Below, piece by piece: positions 11,386 to 23,128 of a stretch of DNA of 64,000 nucleotides (within the stretch, counting starts at the first letter, position 1; each line of letters opens with the position of its first letter). The stretch lies in assembly GCF_958450345.1 (NCBI RefSeq), contig NC_088781.1, forward strand, positions 46,239,357 to 46,303,356. The letters run 5' to 3'. Source of the DNA: Calliphora vicina. Its lineage: Eukaryota > Arthropoda > Insecta > Diptera > Calliphoridae. The translations under genes were made by a program, and so were the position numbers. The notes beneath the pieces were generated by a model. That model saw nothing but the letters and a program-made list of their open reading frames with translations. It was not told the origin of the DNA and did no database searches.

Positions 11386-11749
11386 TTGAACGAGGCAAAA
11401 TTTGTAAATGTTGTTGGAAATTTTCATACAAAAATTAAATACACTTATACACTTTTATTTTGTATATTTTTAAAAAGTTGTATTGGTTTACTGCTATAAA
11501 TTTCTCTGAGCACACATATACGGGTATATGAGAGAGAGTAATTTGAAAAAAAAATGAGAGTCGGTCTACTTGTTATACATACTACGCTTTCAAAAACATT
11601 CATACAATATACAATGGGTGTTCACAAAATAATAAACAAAAATTGTATTTAATACAAGATACACGATACAAATTGTTGTGAATTCAGCAATTGTTTTTTT
11701 ATTTTTTCATATTTGCTAAAATTGTACTTTTGTTGGACGTAATGGCATC
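11386..11749. other. A+T-rich spacer
   Basis: Contains a short GAGAGAGAG run near 11532. Nothing else recognised. Confidence 0.5.
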
Positions 11750-11969
11750 GCTTTAAAAGTGCAATATTTTTGAAGGACGGAGTTTTAAAGTGGCATATTT
11801 CTGAATCTAATTGAGATATTGATTAGAATTTTTTTTTGCTGGACCAAGACTTAACTTATCTAAACAAAAAAAAAATAGTTCGGAATAGATGTTGATTCTT
11901 CCAAATATTTGCAATCCTATTAACATTTTGATACACATTTTAGTTTTTAAAACTCAATAAATATATAAT

Positions 11970-12544
11970 AAGGGTCCTCATGTAAACGCTTAAAAGTCTC
12001 TCAAACTGTGCAATCTGTGCATTTTTTCACTCTCGCAAATGAAATGTCAAAAAATGTATGGAAATTCGTTTGCACAACTCCGATAAGTTTGCGCGACAAT
12101 TTAGACTCGCAAACTTGAATTTATTGTGCATTTGATGAATCAGCTGCTTTTGTTTACTTTTATTTATAAGAAATAAAAATCAAATAAAATATAAAAATTT
12201 TGTGCATGTGAAAATTGTGTAACTTTGGAACAGAATGATTGTATTAAATGACATTGTGTATGAAAACATTAACCAACAGCTAGAACATAAACAAAGTCCT
12301 CCAAACTATGTATACCAGCGTTTGTTCCAAAGATTTAACTTTCATTCAACATTTTAAAATTAAAATTTATACAATTTGAAACAAAATTATTAAAGCTTTT
12401 GTTGAATTTATGTATTTTTATTTGACAAATATAAATTTTCTGTATAAACTTGCACAAAATTGAAAAGGTGGGTTCATGAAACATGTCGCGCAAATTTGCC
12501 CATTTGTACAAATGGGAAACTTAAGCGTTTAAATGAGTACCCTT
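11970..12544. mobile_element. 575-bp MITE with ~24-bp terminal inverted repeats
   Basis: The left end AAGGGTCCTCATGTAAACGC and right end (inverted) AAGGGTACTCATTTAAACGC match over more than 20 bp with two differences. Flanks are AATATATAAT and AATATGTAAT, a probable 10-bp target duplication with one change. The related copy of family C lacks the insertion. A 40-codon frame at 12235-12357 starts MIVLNDIVYENINQQLEHKQ and could be the remains of an N-terminal transposase exon or chance. A 9-10-bp duplication would fit a Mutator-like element; the superfamily is not established. Confidence 0.7.
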
Positions 12545-13233
12545 AATATGTAATAAAATCTTTATTTATTAACGAAACTCAATGAAATTTTCAACGTTTT
12601 TTAAGTTTGACATTCTAAATAACAAGTTGTAAAAAAACTTGTGAAAAGGTCAAAGGGAATCTCGCAATTCCTAAATATTGGAGCGAATATCCCAAAAATG
12701 GTATTTTTACAATTTTGCCCATAGGTCCCACATTTCCATTGGGGCTGGGAAAATACTTTGGGTATGAATAGGGAACACATCGAGGTTTCCAAATTTGCTT
12801 TCCGTTTTCAGATCCGAGCTTTGGGATTTTACAACATGTGGCCCAAATTTGAAATTTTGATAAAAAATATATCAAATTCCTAAGGGCGTAGGGGCGGCAT
12901 AGTCGAATGATAGGACAAGTTTTTTATATCAAAATGTTCTCCGTATAAAAACCTAATATTAAATATGAAATTGTTATATGTTCTTAAAGAATTTTTGTTT
13001 TTCAGCTTTTCGCCCAAAAAACAGCAAAAATCTACTATTTTTTAATTTTTTTGATTGAAAATAGTTTATTTTGGATTCATAATTGCTATTGCTTTGAAAA
13101 CGTTTATATATTATTGTTAATTTAGTTGTCTAACTAACAAAAAAAAATCGAGTCCATTCGGTCGAAAATTATGGCTTATATTTTTAAAAAAGCGGACCAA
13201 GGTATGACAAAATTTTAAAATTACAATTTTGAA

Positions 13234-13690
13234 ATGCCTATAACTCGGAGACTTGGCTTGCTATACCACGACTTCTGCAGAAGTTGTCAAAACGAGGAGG
13301 AGGATGAGGCTATTCTTCATCTTCTTTGTCACTGTCCGGCATTAGGAGATATACGCCTAAGGTTTCTGGGACATCGTTCCCTAAATAGGCTTTCTGAGTT
13401 CTCAAATATGAGGCTTGAGGGCATTAATGCCTTTATAATGGGGATCTCTTTAAAGTAACCTAATTAACTGCTGACTCATTGGTACGCAGCTTTTAAAAAT
13501 ATCCTCCCTCTCTCTTTCCTTCTTAACTTTTTCAATCTTCACCTTCTCTCTTTTCACTTCTATCTGTCCCTCTTTTTCTGTTTTTTTTACTTTCAGGTAA
13601 CACAAAGGGACCATTACTTGTACCCACGAGCTGCTCTTCTTTTCTTCATTTCGTCGCTGCCTGGAAACCTAACCTAACCTATAACTCGGA
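13234..13690 (+). pseudogene. RNase-H-type LINE, last ~70 codons plus 3' UTR
   Basis: The frame running to the stop near 13456-13458 has the C-terminal Cys/His knuckle CRSCQNEEEDEAILHLLCHC followed by PAL..R..FLG, typical of R1/LOA/I-group LINEs. The 3' UTR is pyrimidine-rich and ends in AACCTAACCTAACCT. The direct repeat CCTATAACTCGGA at 13237-13249 and 13678-13690 is the target-site duplication. The other copy of this host repeat (inverted at about 20770-20790) shows the empty site. It is a very short, 5'-truncated insertion. The first codons before about 13250 belong to the host repeat, not the LINE. Confidence 0.85.
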
Positions 13691-13960
13691 AATTATAAGA
13701 GATAAATAGCACATGCAAGCCCTAGCCGAGCGCTTTCCAAAAACATAAAAATCTTTCAAGTGGGAAACAAAAAAATGGAACGTGTTTAAAAATTTTGCAT
13801 ATCGAAGGCACCCTACTTTGATCCCTCATAGTTCCGACCCTGGAACATTTGTAGCATCCATTTTAATAACTTAAACTCGAATACTCCTTGGCTAACCACA
13901 CGATCGGACTAGCCGTTTAGAAATGCCAGATTTATTTCCAAAAACATTTGATTCTGCCCC

Positions 13961-14350
13961 ACTGTGCTCGCTTGTAAGCGCATACAATTTTGTGAAAATG
14001 AGCGAATTCACTTAATTGTGAATAAATTCGAAAAGAATCCATCCATTTTTATAGTTGATATCTATTACATGTGGCTTTGCAATAAAGCAATAAACCTGAA
14101 CAATTTCTGCCGTTTTCGATTTTTCCTGAATTTTTTAAAACAAAAAAATTTGCTATTTTCACGTAAAAAATATATTTTTACTTCAATTTGTTATTATAAC
14201 TCCGAAACTACTGAGCTAATTGAAACGTAATATATAAACGGATTAAATGTTATGTAAATCTCTTTTCTAAGTTTATTTGAATAACATCAGACTAACCCTT
14301 TTTGAGTTATCATTAATTATGTGGAGAAACGTCTAACAAAATTTTACTTA
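13961..14350 (+). repeat. Family F, single inverted copy
   Basis: One unit plus the head segment, in the opposite orientation to the arrays at 1-1720 and 63165-64000. The plus-strand frame 13964-14230 (88 codons) has the same peptide core (NKFEKNPS, YMWLC, YNSETTE) as minus-strand frames in the other arrays. It follows directly after the probable end of family C. Confidence 0.8.
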
Positions 14351-14419
14351 AACATTTTTAAACAAAAAATCTATCTATAGAATTGATTTGAATACGATTT
14401 TTGTACTTAGGTAGCCATG

Positions 14420-14524
14420 ATGCATCAAATATCTATCATATACCTTTTAAATTTTTTGATTATCTCATTTGGTTCAAAAGTTATGATTTTTGTAACGAAA
14501 AAACTCAAATGGCGCCACACTGTG
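14420..14524. mobile_element. Transib-like element, one end only
   Basis: The inverted sequence matches about the first 100 bp of the element at 9947-10463 (GCGCCA..., TTGGTTCAAAAGTTATGATT). It ends in CACTGTG (14518-14524), followed by CGTCG (14525-14529), again a CGNCG pentamer next to the heptamer. The other end was not found. Confidence 0.6.
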
Positions 14525-14586
14525 CGTCGTAGGAATTTCAGTATTTAAGTGCAGTCAATGGCAAAAGTTATCTACCCATTAATTAA

Positions 14587-14698
14587 TTCAAATACAAAAA
14601 ATTATTGAATAGATAATTTTCGTAATTGAAAACACATTTTTGTTATTTTTTGTGTTTCAATTACGAAAATTATCTATTCAATAATTTTTGTATTTGAA
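14587..14698. repeat. Near-perfect hairpin with ~48-bp arms
   Basis: The left arm 14587-14636 and right arm 14651-14698 are reverse complements with about two single-base indels (TTCAAATAC... and its complement). The loop is about 14 nt of mostly T. It is probably a foldback MITE core; the 3' side runs to TTTTTTCTGTGTA near 14874-14886, similar in style to the foldback ends at 27479-27968. Confidence 0.75.
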
Positions 14699-16389
14699 AT
14701 TCAACCAATAACAAAAATTGTATATTCAATTGTCAAAATAATCAAATTCAAAACTCAAAATTCAATAGAAAATATCAAGAAATTTTATTTTTGAGCAAAT
14801 TAATACTTGATTTAATTATGAAATAATTGAAACCAAGTTCAATATGGGATAAATGTTTGAATTGAAATATAATTTTTTCTGTGTACAGCGTTGTCGTAGA
14901 AAATAAATCCTGAGTTTGTTTTTTCGAGTCATAATAAAGATTCCTACCTCCACTTCTATTTTAAGTGTTTTAAAAACCTTTAAATGAATCTCTTTTTATT
15001 TCCGTTTGCTAGATCGAATCTGACTTCTTTATTAAAACACAAAATTCCCAAAAATAACTGTGTGACTCTTACTAAACTAAATTTAATATTTGATTTTCTA
15101 AAATTCCATTGTTAAACTGAATTTATTTTGAAATTGTTTTAGTTTGTAGTTCAATTTTTTGTTTTGGTTTTCACTCTATTACCAATTAAATTAAAATTCA
15201 CAGCATTCAGTTTTTTTATTTAAACAAGCAGCCAACCGAGTGTCGCGATGGACCAACTATTAAATAACTACAACAATAAATAAATTTGTTGTTTGAAGTG
15301 GCCCGTAAAGAATTTTTATTGTACTTATTTTTGTAGTCAACAATTTCGAGAACACAATAACAAAATCAACAACAACAACTACATTTATATAGACACAATA
15401 TAACCCGGCAGTTTTGATAATTATTTTTAACTTATGGCTGTTTATTTATCAATTTGTAAAGCATTTGACGAAGTTAATTGGTTCTTTACTCATCCTAATT
15501 ATCTATTTATAATACATTTATTGAAGTTAAGGTTACTTTACTCAACCCAGGTAATGTATAGGGGAGTCAATTGTCACTTTACTGTCCGCAAGTAATCTAG
15601 GCTGTAGTCAGTTAAATTTTTTAAGTTTTTTTTTAGGGCTTAGTTATTTTACTTGGCACCGACATGCTGTTAGTCAATTGTAGGTTACTGACCCTCAGTA
15701 AAGCTGTATGTAAGTTGGTTGGTTTATGTGGTAGCTCTATATCCACTCCAGATAAGACCACTCCAGTATTAGTCACCACAACTGTCGGAATACAACAATA
15801 AATGTATATTGTAGTTGTTGCCGCTGTTGATAGTTGTGTTATTCATTAAAAATATGGGTCAGAATTCATTTGAATAAATAATAAGGTTTTTTGCTCTCTC
15901 ACTGTGCAAATGCATTTTTTATATACGTACGTACTAATCTCCACTAAATAAATAGAACCTTTGGCATTTGTTTTTTAATATTATTTGTGTATGTATGTGT
16001 TAATACATGTGTTTGTGTGTGTCTGTTTGTGTGTGTCTGTGTTTTGTATGCAAGTAAAAAAATTTATAAAAATGTTAGTGAATATCTATGTAATATTCTA
16101 AATTTAAATACAGCATCTCTAGCAACACCAACCATCGAGTGAGTAGCATCAGGAGAGGTCATTTTATATTTAAGTACGTTGTGGTCGGTGAATTTACAAC
16201 AGAAACACTAAAAAAAGGAGAGAAAAAACGCTGACAATCATATTAAAATGCATGAACAAACTAATGTATAAATTAGGGAGACAGTGGGTGAAATATTTAG
16301 AAGGTAATAGGAAAAATATGCGTATTTGCAAACTCTGCTAAGAATTGTGTCCATTAAAGTGGCCCTTGATTGGTTGGTTCCCAGCTCAC
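14699..16389. other. Spacer with a TG microsatellite
   Basis: A+T-rich DNA. About 15985-16045 is a (TG)n/TGTCTG microsatellite. Several CAACAACAAC runs occur near 15364-15380. No gene, RNA or element recognised. Confidence 0.5.
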
Positions 16390-17045
16390 AAACAGTCAAG
16401 TAGAGTCAAAAGGACCCCGCTTTGACAAGACCACACCAATCGTCAGCGGTAGTGTCATATACATCGTAATGTAAATGCCAATTGGCCTAGATACCCCACC
16501 AAGGTTGGTCAATATTTAATTGTCCAGGAATTTATGCCTTTTGTACTATGGGCTGGGCATTCGTAGAGAAGGTGGAAAATCGTTTCATCTTTTTCACGAT
16601 AATGGGCTACGATAATGGGCATTAAAAAGGGAGTCCATGGTGATTTGCATAACGTCCATTGTCACGTTAATACTGCCAGCAACCTTGATATATCTCAGTT
16701 GCATAGTTCATTTCTCATTAAAATAGGGCAACATTAACTTGGCCATCCTACCTGTATCTAAGTTGCGCCATCTATTCTCAGCCTTTGTAAGAAAGTGTAT
16801 GAAGATTATAATTTTAATAGTCCCCAGTGGAAGTGCTACTGAAACCGCATTGGAGATATCCAAAGTACATCTCATTCTGGCTAATTCGTCTGGCTGTTCA
16901 TTGCCATTGTAGTCTCTGTGCGCAGGGAACCAAACTAAAGTAATGTCAGATTTTACATTGCCTGACTAATGAAGATGAAGTTTTATAGGCATTCAATGAG
17001 AAAAGTGACACCTGGCTGTCGGCAAAAATATCAATACTGCAGCGA
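16390..17045 (-). pseudogene. RNase H domain and C-terminus of an I/R1/LOA-type LINE
   Basis: On the minus strand, SIDIFADSQVSLF carries an RNase H active-site aspartate (ADSQ block). LVWFPAHRDYNGNEQPDE is the WVPGHxGxxGNExAD block, and RWRNLDTGR follows. HYREKDETIFHLLYECPAH is the C-terminal knuckle. A CGPFDST-like tail sits near 16400-16430. Stops and frameshifts interrupt it. The reverse transcriptase part is missing, so this is a decayed 5'-truncated insertion, separate from the LINEs at 13234 and 37440. Confidence 0.85.
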
Positions 17046-17054
17046 GTATTATGG

Positions 17055-17175
17055 TTATTAGGGTATTCAATTAATAGGGTTTCTGGTTTAATCGGTTAAT
17101 CGAGCAAATAATTAATCGAGGTTTACATGTATTCGGTTAATTTTAAATTATTCGATTAACCGAATAATTTCTATT
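17055..17175. repeat. ATTCG/TTAATCG-rich segment, possible hAT-type end
   Basis: It starts TAGGGTATTCAATTAATAGG, close to the TAGGGTATTC terminus of the element at 25640-26846, and continues with repeated TTCGGTTAAT/ATTCGATTAAC motifs. No matching opposite end was seen, so it is either a solo end or a truncated relative. Confidence 0.4.
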
Positions 17176-17229
17176 TCAATTTTAAATTGAAAATACTACA
17201 ACGAATTTTGTATACAAAAACATAAAAAA

Positions 17230-17740
17230 CTGCAAATAAGGTATTTGAGATCATTTTTGTAAATATATCGCCTATTTGCTGCAACAACGTCATAACTCAA
17301 AACCCATGTTTTTTTAGGGCAAAAATTCTCAAATTGCATAGTAGATATCAAAATATAGTAACACTTTTTAGATGGCCAAATATGTTCTTAATTATTTTGT
17401 AAAGGGTTCGGATAACCCCGGCCCTGGTATGGATATTATAGCTAAAAAAACCAAAAACTGCCATTTTGGGATTTTTCAACACTTTTTTGGGAATTGCGGG
17501 ATTCCCGATTACAAATTCAAAAATTTTGTTTTTAGTTTTCTTTTTTTAATAGTAAAATCTATATAACTGTGAAATTTCATTACAAAATATTCATAAATAA
17601 AAATTTAATTTCAATTTGAAAACTGTGTATCTTTGAAAAAACTCAATAAGATGCATTTTTTGTCATATTTTTCAAAAAGGTATTCCATGAATTTTTGAAT
17701 TGTTAAAAGTTATATATATTTTTGAAGAGTAGACAAAATC
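17230..17740 (+). repeat. Repeat family D, copy 1
   Basis: Matches the reverse complement of about 24410-24800. Shared landmarks are TAGATGGCCAAATATGTTCTT and its relative, GGGAATTGCGG, and AATCTATATAA.TGTGAAAT. Moderately diverged. No protein motif; the 64-codon frame at 17372-17566 is not conserved as protein. Confidence 0.65.
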
Positions 17741-17997
17741 CCCTATCCATTGATATACAACATGTCTACTTTATTTTTTATTTTACGTGGCAAATTAATT
17801 AAGGAAACCTTAATAACTCGCAGAGAATTTACCTTTACAGAGAATAACCTTTAACAAAATATGTCATCTATTGTAAATCCTGCATTTTACACCCAACAAA
17901 TAATGATCTTTTCAGACGACACCGCATTTGTTAAAATCGGTTGACACGTTCTAAAATTCTCTGCTCGAAATGCGCAACTTTAGAAGGCTATAAATAT

Positions 17998-18821
17998 TGT
18001 TACGAAATTGATTTAAAGTAGCATGATTTCAAATAGCATTATGCATTTGAAAGCAGTGCCTCTCAAACTGTAACATATCTGTGGGCATTATTAACATTAA
18101 ATAAAAGCTTTGAGTTGATCATTGATCGTAAGTATGGCAACGCTGAATGTTTGCTGCGACTCGTATATTCGAATTCGAATATTCGTTGACAGTTAAAGAA
18201 CATTGTGGAAAGTTCACCAGAGATGCCGTGTGTATTCGAAAGTTCTAGGCTTCGAATATACGAGCTTTGACAGTTAAAGAACAATCTAGAGTGCAGATGG
18301 CAGTGTTATAAATAGTGGCAGAGGTTGCAGTCGTTAGTGAGTTTATCAGAGACGCTATTCGAATAAACATCAACTGAGTGCCTTAAAGTGTGCTGTATTT
18401 TCAAGTGAATTCGTGTACATTATAAAGCCATGGTAGGCGTTCATATTGTTGAGGTTACGATGATTTTCGTCAAACAACCCGAATGTGAACAAAAGAGCGT
18501 AATAGAGCGTAAAAATACACACAATTCATTCAGTTTCTTGATGTTGTTGTGGATATTTTATTTTTTACCCAAAAGAGCACACAAATTAAATGCCTCTTTT
18601 TGCGTACCACTGTTATAAAGTGTGTCTGTATTTCTGCGAATTTATAAACACGTATAAAAAAACCACTGAGCGACTATTTAATTCTGTTGTTGTTGTACAT
18701 TTTAAATAAATAAAGAGTTGTTACAATTTTTAAACTACTAAACGGCTTTTATTTGCAATCAAAAGTATCCGGTTTATTTAAAGGGAATAAACCAACGTTT
18801 TGAAAAGGTTAAAACGTAACA
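17998..18821 (+). mobile_element. Solo LTR, 824 bp
   Basis: Starts TGTTAC and ends GTAACA, with a 4-bp direct repeat ATAT on each side (17994-17997, 18822-18825). An AATAAATAAAG polyadenylation-type signal lies near 18705. A TATAAATAG box (near 18310) is followed by CAGTCGTTAG, consistent with a promoter/U3-R junction. A diverged relative starts at 48504. A 4-bp duplication and TG..CA ends fit a Ty3/gypsy element. No internal region is present, as expected after LTR-LTR recombination. Confidence 0.75.
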
Positions 18822-18825
18822 ATAT

Positions 18826-20538
18826 GATAAATACTTGCGTGGAAAACGTATATTGTATCGTCAATGATCCTATAATTTTGTTATGCAATGTATGCATAAA
18901 CTTGTATTTATAAAACTAAATGGTTTATAAATACATTTATGGAGTTTTTAATAGTTTTAAATACTCAGTGGGGTATTTAGAATTATCAACAAGTTTTTTT
19001 GTTTAAATACTAAAACGTATAAAATATATTTTAATTATAATATAAACCGTGTAAAAGTATTTATATTTGGTGGGGTCGCTTATTTTAAACACTTTACTTT
19101 CTAAAGTGAAAAGAAAAGCATTAGGGATATATGAACAGCAAAAGACATGCCATTACTGAGTAACATATTAATGAATGCTTATAAGCTTTTTTATTAGATC
19201 TCCCAAGAATATCATAATATAATCTGATCTGCTATTTTAGTTTATTATTTGATCTTTTTTATCAACTTCGTAAACTGTCGTGTTGCTTAAAGTTTAATAG
19301 CCGATCATGCTTGTCCTCTGGTGTTTATTAATGCCGACCACTCTCTTTTTCAATAACATCACAATAGTTGAATATTAAACTATGGTTTGGGTATTTCAAT
19401 ATGAATTCGAGTACGTACAAATCCTACTATAGATGTAACAAACGACTTGAACAGCTTCCCTATACCATATTATCCATATTACATATATAAATACCTCTTT
19501 CACTTATGTTCCAGTGCATAAAACAAATATGATACACAGAAATTACTAGCTGAACATTGGTGGACTTCTGTTAATAACCATGTAAAAAATTCACTGTAAA
19601 AATATTTAAGCTGATGAGGGCGCAAAAAAGGCAAAACAAATTTGTACAGTAAAAATCGACAGACATAACTACTGGAATTATACAGGTAACAAGCAAAGTT
19701 ACCAAAACAAAAAATATAGAACTACCAGTAGCAGTGTTAAAAAAATATGTTTTTTATGCATACACAATCATATTTATTTATATAAAGTTTTAAATTTTTT
19801 TACTAACGCTATCATCATATACATGTTGCTAATAATGGTCAACTATATACTACAGTTATAGAAAAAGAAAGTAAGTAGTGAAAAATTACATAACTCACAT
19901 AATTTTATGATAAAAGTGTTAAAAACTGTTTTTAAAATGAAAAAAAAAAACTCTTTAACTCACATGCACTTAAAATCCACTTAAACATGCAAATATGCAG
20001 ACATGTAATTATAGTTTTTGTTAGTTTTTACAACCCACCATCACCACTATTAGGTGAAAGAGGCTATAGGCATATTATTTTTCTCGTGGAGTCCTGTGAA
20101 ATATTCATGTAAGACTTATGAAGTAAAATATTTCTTTATGTTGGTGTAAAACACTCTCATGTCCAAAATACAGAACCAAAATTATTAAGATTCTGCATAA
20201 ATGTTTGACATTGACCTAGGCAGTTTGTTATTGAAAATCAGCTAAATCGGTTTATTATAAAAAATTTTATTAACCAAAATATGACACAACCTTCTAAAAG
20301 TTTATGTTTTTAAAGAAAATAATTTTCAATATTAATGTTGTTGTTAAGCTTGTTGTTGTAATATGTGCATGTGAGTTTAATATTCATACATATATTACAT
20401 AGGCAATAGAGTTCTACAGAATATATAAATGAAGTCCGTTTCGGATTTTGTCGGACTCTAATAAGTAGTTGCAGATTGGCTGGGCTTGAATGACGTTTTT
20501 AAAAATGCAGTAAATGTCTGTTCTAACTGTCGAACCAC
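18826..20538. other. A+T-rich spacer
   Basis: No gene, RNA or recognisable element. Short frames on both strands lack motifs. The 76-codon minus frame at 20414-20644 overlaps the edge of family C and is not convincing. Confidence 0.5.
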
Positions 20539-21720
20539 TGAACAGTGGGGCAGAATCAAAATTTTTTGGAAATAAATCTGGCATATCTATACGGCAGGTC
20601 CGTAACCAAGGAGTATTCGAGTTTAAGGTATTAAAATGGGCCATACAACCGATCCAGGGGCGGCGCTATGGGGACTCAAAGTAGGGTACCTTCGACATGT
20701 AAAATTTTTAAACATGTGTAGTTTTTTTGTTTCCTATCCGATTTGCGTGTGCTATTTATCTTTTATAATTTCCGAGTTATAGGCATTTCAAAATTGAAAT
20801 TGTAAAATTTTGCCATACCTCCGCTTTTTTAAAAATATGGGTCGTACTTTTGGACCGAATGGACTGGATTTTTTTTATTAGTTAGACAACTAAATTACAA
20901 AAAAACATACAAAAGATTTCAGTGCAATATCAATTATGGATCCAAAATTAAAGGTGAAAGGAGTGGCATATTTTTGAATCTAATTCAGATATTGACTTGA
21001 AATTATTTTGTAAGACCAAAAATTAACTTATCTAAACAAAAAAATATAGCTCGGAATAAATGTGGATCATATTGTTCCTAATATTTGCAATCCTATTAAA
21101 ATTTTGATATAAATTTTAGTTTTAGAAACTCAATGAATATGTAATTTGTAATTAAATCTTTATTTATTAACGAAACTCAATGAAATTTTCAACGTTTTTT
21201 AAGTATATCATTCTAAATAACAAGGTGTAAATAAACTTGTCAAAAGGTAAAAGTTAATCCCGCATTTCCTAAAAATTGGAACGAAAATACCAAAAATGGT
21301 ATTTTTTACAATTTTGCCTATAGGGTCCACATTTCCTTCGGGGCTGGGAAAATACTTTGGCAATAAATAGGGAACACACCAAGGTTTCCAAAGCTGCTTT
21401 TTGTTTTCTGATCCCAGCTTTGGGATTTTAGAACATGTGGCCCAAAGTTGAATTTTTGATAAAAAATAGGTCAAATTCCTAAGGGCGTAGGGGCGACATA
21501 TTTGAAAAATGTTACATGTATTTTATACCAAAATGTTCACCGTAAAGATACCTTAGAGAAAAACATAAAATTGTTATACGTTCTTAATGAAAATTTTTTT
21601 TAATAAAAAAAGAGTTAAGTCACCTTTTCGCCCAAAAACAGCAAAAATCTACTATTTTTTAAAATTGAAAATCGTTTATTTTTGGATCCATAATAATTTG
21701 TATATTATTGCTAAAATTAG
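20539..21720 (+). repeat. Repeat family C, copy 2 (inverted arm plus body)
   Basis: The segment 20539-20945 is the reverse complement of the third piece of copy 1 (13070-13960) and starts ACAGTGGGGCAGAATC. From about 20950 to 21670 the sequence matches copy 1 in direct orientation, ending with the first ~40 bp of the arm sequence again. The layout is therefore arm-inverted, body, start of arm: a foldback-like element with long terminal arms, the right arm cut short next to a mariner relic. It preserves the empty sites for both insertions in copy 1. Confidence 0.65.
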
Positions 21721-21769
21721 CAATAATGATTTACCTAAATTTTACCCCAACCGATTTACCTAAAATTTT

Positions 21770-22500
21770 TTTCAGGATGATTTTTCACCAAACTGGGTGG
21801 TGAGAATGGTCAAAAAAGTACCGCTGAAGCACACCTTTTGTTTATCAAAACTTATGATGAATTTGTTTCAATGTGCGAGAGATGTTTTGCGCGGTTCAAA
21901 AGTGGTGATTTTGGCACGGAAGACAAATATCCCCCAGGCCGGCCAAAAATGCTTCAAGATCAAGAATTGAAGTCATTAATCCATGAAGATTGTTGTCAAA
22001 CTCAACAAGAGCTTGCAAAATTATTAGGAGCTACTCAAGCAGCAATTTCAAAACGTTTCCGAGCAGCAGGAATTGAAGCCGAGAGACCTTGAAATATGAT
22101 TTTGCATGTCCGAAATGATGTTTGAACGCTATAAAAGAAAATAATTTTTGAGCTGATCAGATCTTACCAGACCATCACAGGGAACCTGTACCAAATGCAA
22201 CTGAGTCGTTTGAAGCAAGCATTGGAAAAACAAAACGCACAGAATATGCTGCCAGACATGAAACTATTTGGCCTGTACGAATGCTATTTGTTTAGATTAA
22301 TGCAGAACGCTCTCTCTGGGATACGCTTCACTTTGGAACAGAGTATCCGATATTGGCTTGATTTGTTCATGGCCTCAAAAGATTTCTGTTACCAGAAAGA
22401 TGGGAAAAGGTCATAGCTAAGAATGGCCAATACTTTGAATAAATGTATATTGTACAAATGTTTCAAAATAAAAACTAATGCTTTGGAAAAATCTCGCATT
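21770..22500 (+). pseudogene. mariner transposase, internally deleted
   Basis: The readable N-terminal part is AEAHLLFIKTYDEF, CERCFARFKSGDFGTED, then the helix-turn-helix CQTQQELAKLLGATQAAISK. An in-frame stop follows at 22090-22092. Next come ERYKRK, a jump across the first catalytic Asp region, QTITGNLYQMQLSRLKQAL, a second jump across the D-second/D-third core, and the C-terminus LFRLMQNALSGIRFTLEQ..MASKD to a stop at 22440-22442. At least two internal deletions remove the catalytic triad. The family is mauritiana/irritans-like. The 3' flank has no visible intact terminal inverted repeat. Confidence 0.88.
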
Positions 22501-22639
22501 TTTAAATCATACAACCACTAAATGTCTACATGGATGCAAACAGGAGTAATCTGCCGTCAAATGCATTTGTGGTGGAAAAAAATTTTTAACAAAGGTTACG
22601 GGATACATAAATATCCATAAATTGGAGTACACTGATGAA

Positions 22640-22915
22640 ATTTGCAAGAATGTTCCATGATTTGAAATGGTGGTTTATTTAAACAAAAAAAGAAGCATTA
22701 TTATTAATGACAAATATCTCAGATTGATATACGATCGATGCAAAATTTCTACCGTTGAAAGATATAAGATGGATGCCAAATCGCTCCTAACACTGAAGCT
22801 AAAACAGGACTATTTACCTACGATTAACCTTTATGTCAACAGCAGAACTGCTTTACGTACGTCGACAGCAACATACCTGGGTATGTACATACGTTTTGTA
22901 TGGGGAATGGCATGC
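22640..22915 (+). repeat. Degenerate ~36-bp minisatellite outlier
   Basis: Contains TACGATCGATGCAAAATTTCT, GATGCCAAATCGCTC and GGACTATTTACCTACGATTAA, weak copies of the unit that dominates 25190-39800. About 22820-22890 also shares ACATACCTGGGTATGT and TTAACCTTTATGTCAAC, in inverted orientation, with about 25085-25160. Confidence 0.45.
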
Positions 22916-23128
22916 CGTTACACTATAGGTTAAATGACTACTTTTTCTGTGCTAAATTAATAACGTCTACAAAATCATGATATTCAAACCAAAACCTTAA
23001 AGAATTTCGAAAGTAAAAATAATTCTATTAAAAAATGGAATTTAACCCACTAACGACCAAAAATTAACCCATTTACAATCACTTATGCAAACTTAATACA
23101 TTAATTTATTTTAATTATACTAAAACTT

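Larger units (their letters stand above)
11750..13960 (+). repeat. Repeat family C, copy 1 (twice interrupted)
   Basis: Three pieces (about 11760-11969, 12545-13236 and 13681-13960) match family C copy 2 at 20539-21720. The first two pieces match in the same orientation (21110-21700, for example CTTTATTTATTAACGAAACT), and the third matches the inverted arm 20539-20945. Comparison with copy 2 shows this copy has gained two insertions: a 575-bp MITE at 11970-12544 and a LINE 3' end at about 13250-13677. No credible coding frame. Probable terminus GCCCCACTGT near 13950-13960. The element class is unknown. Confidence 0.7.
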
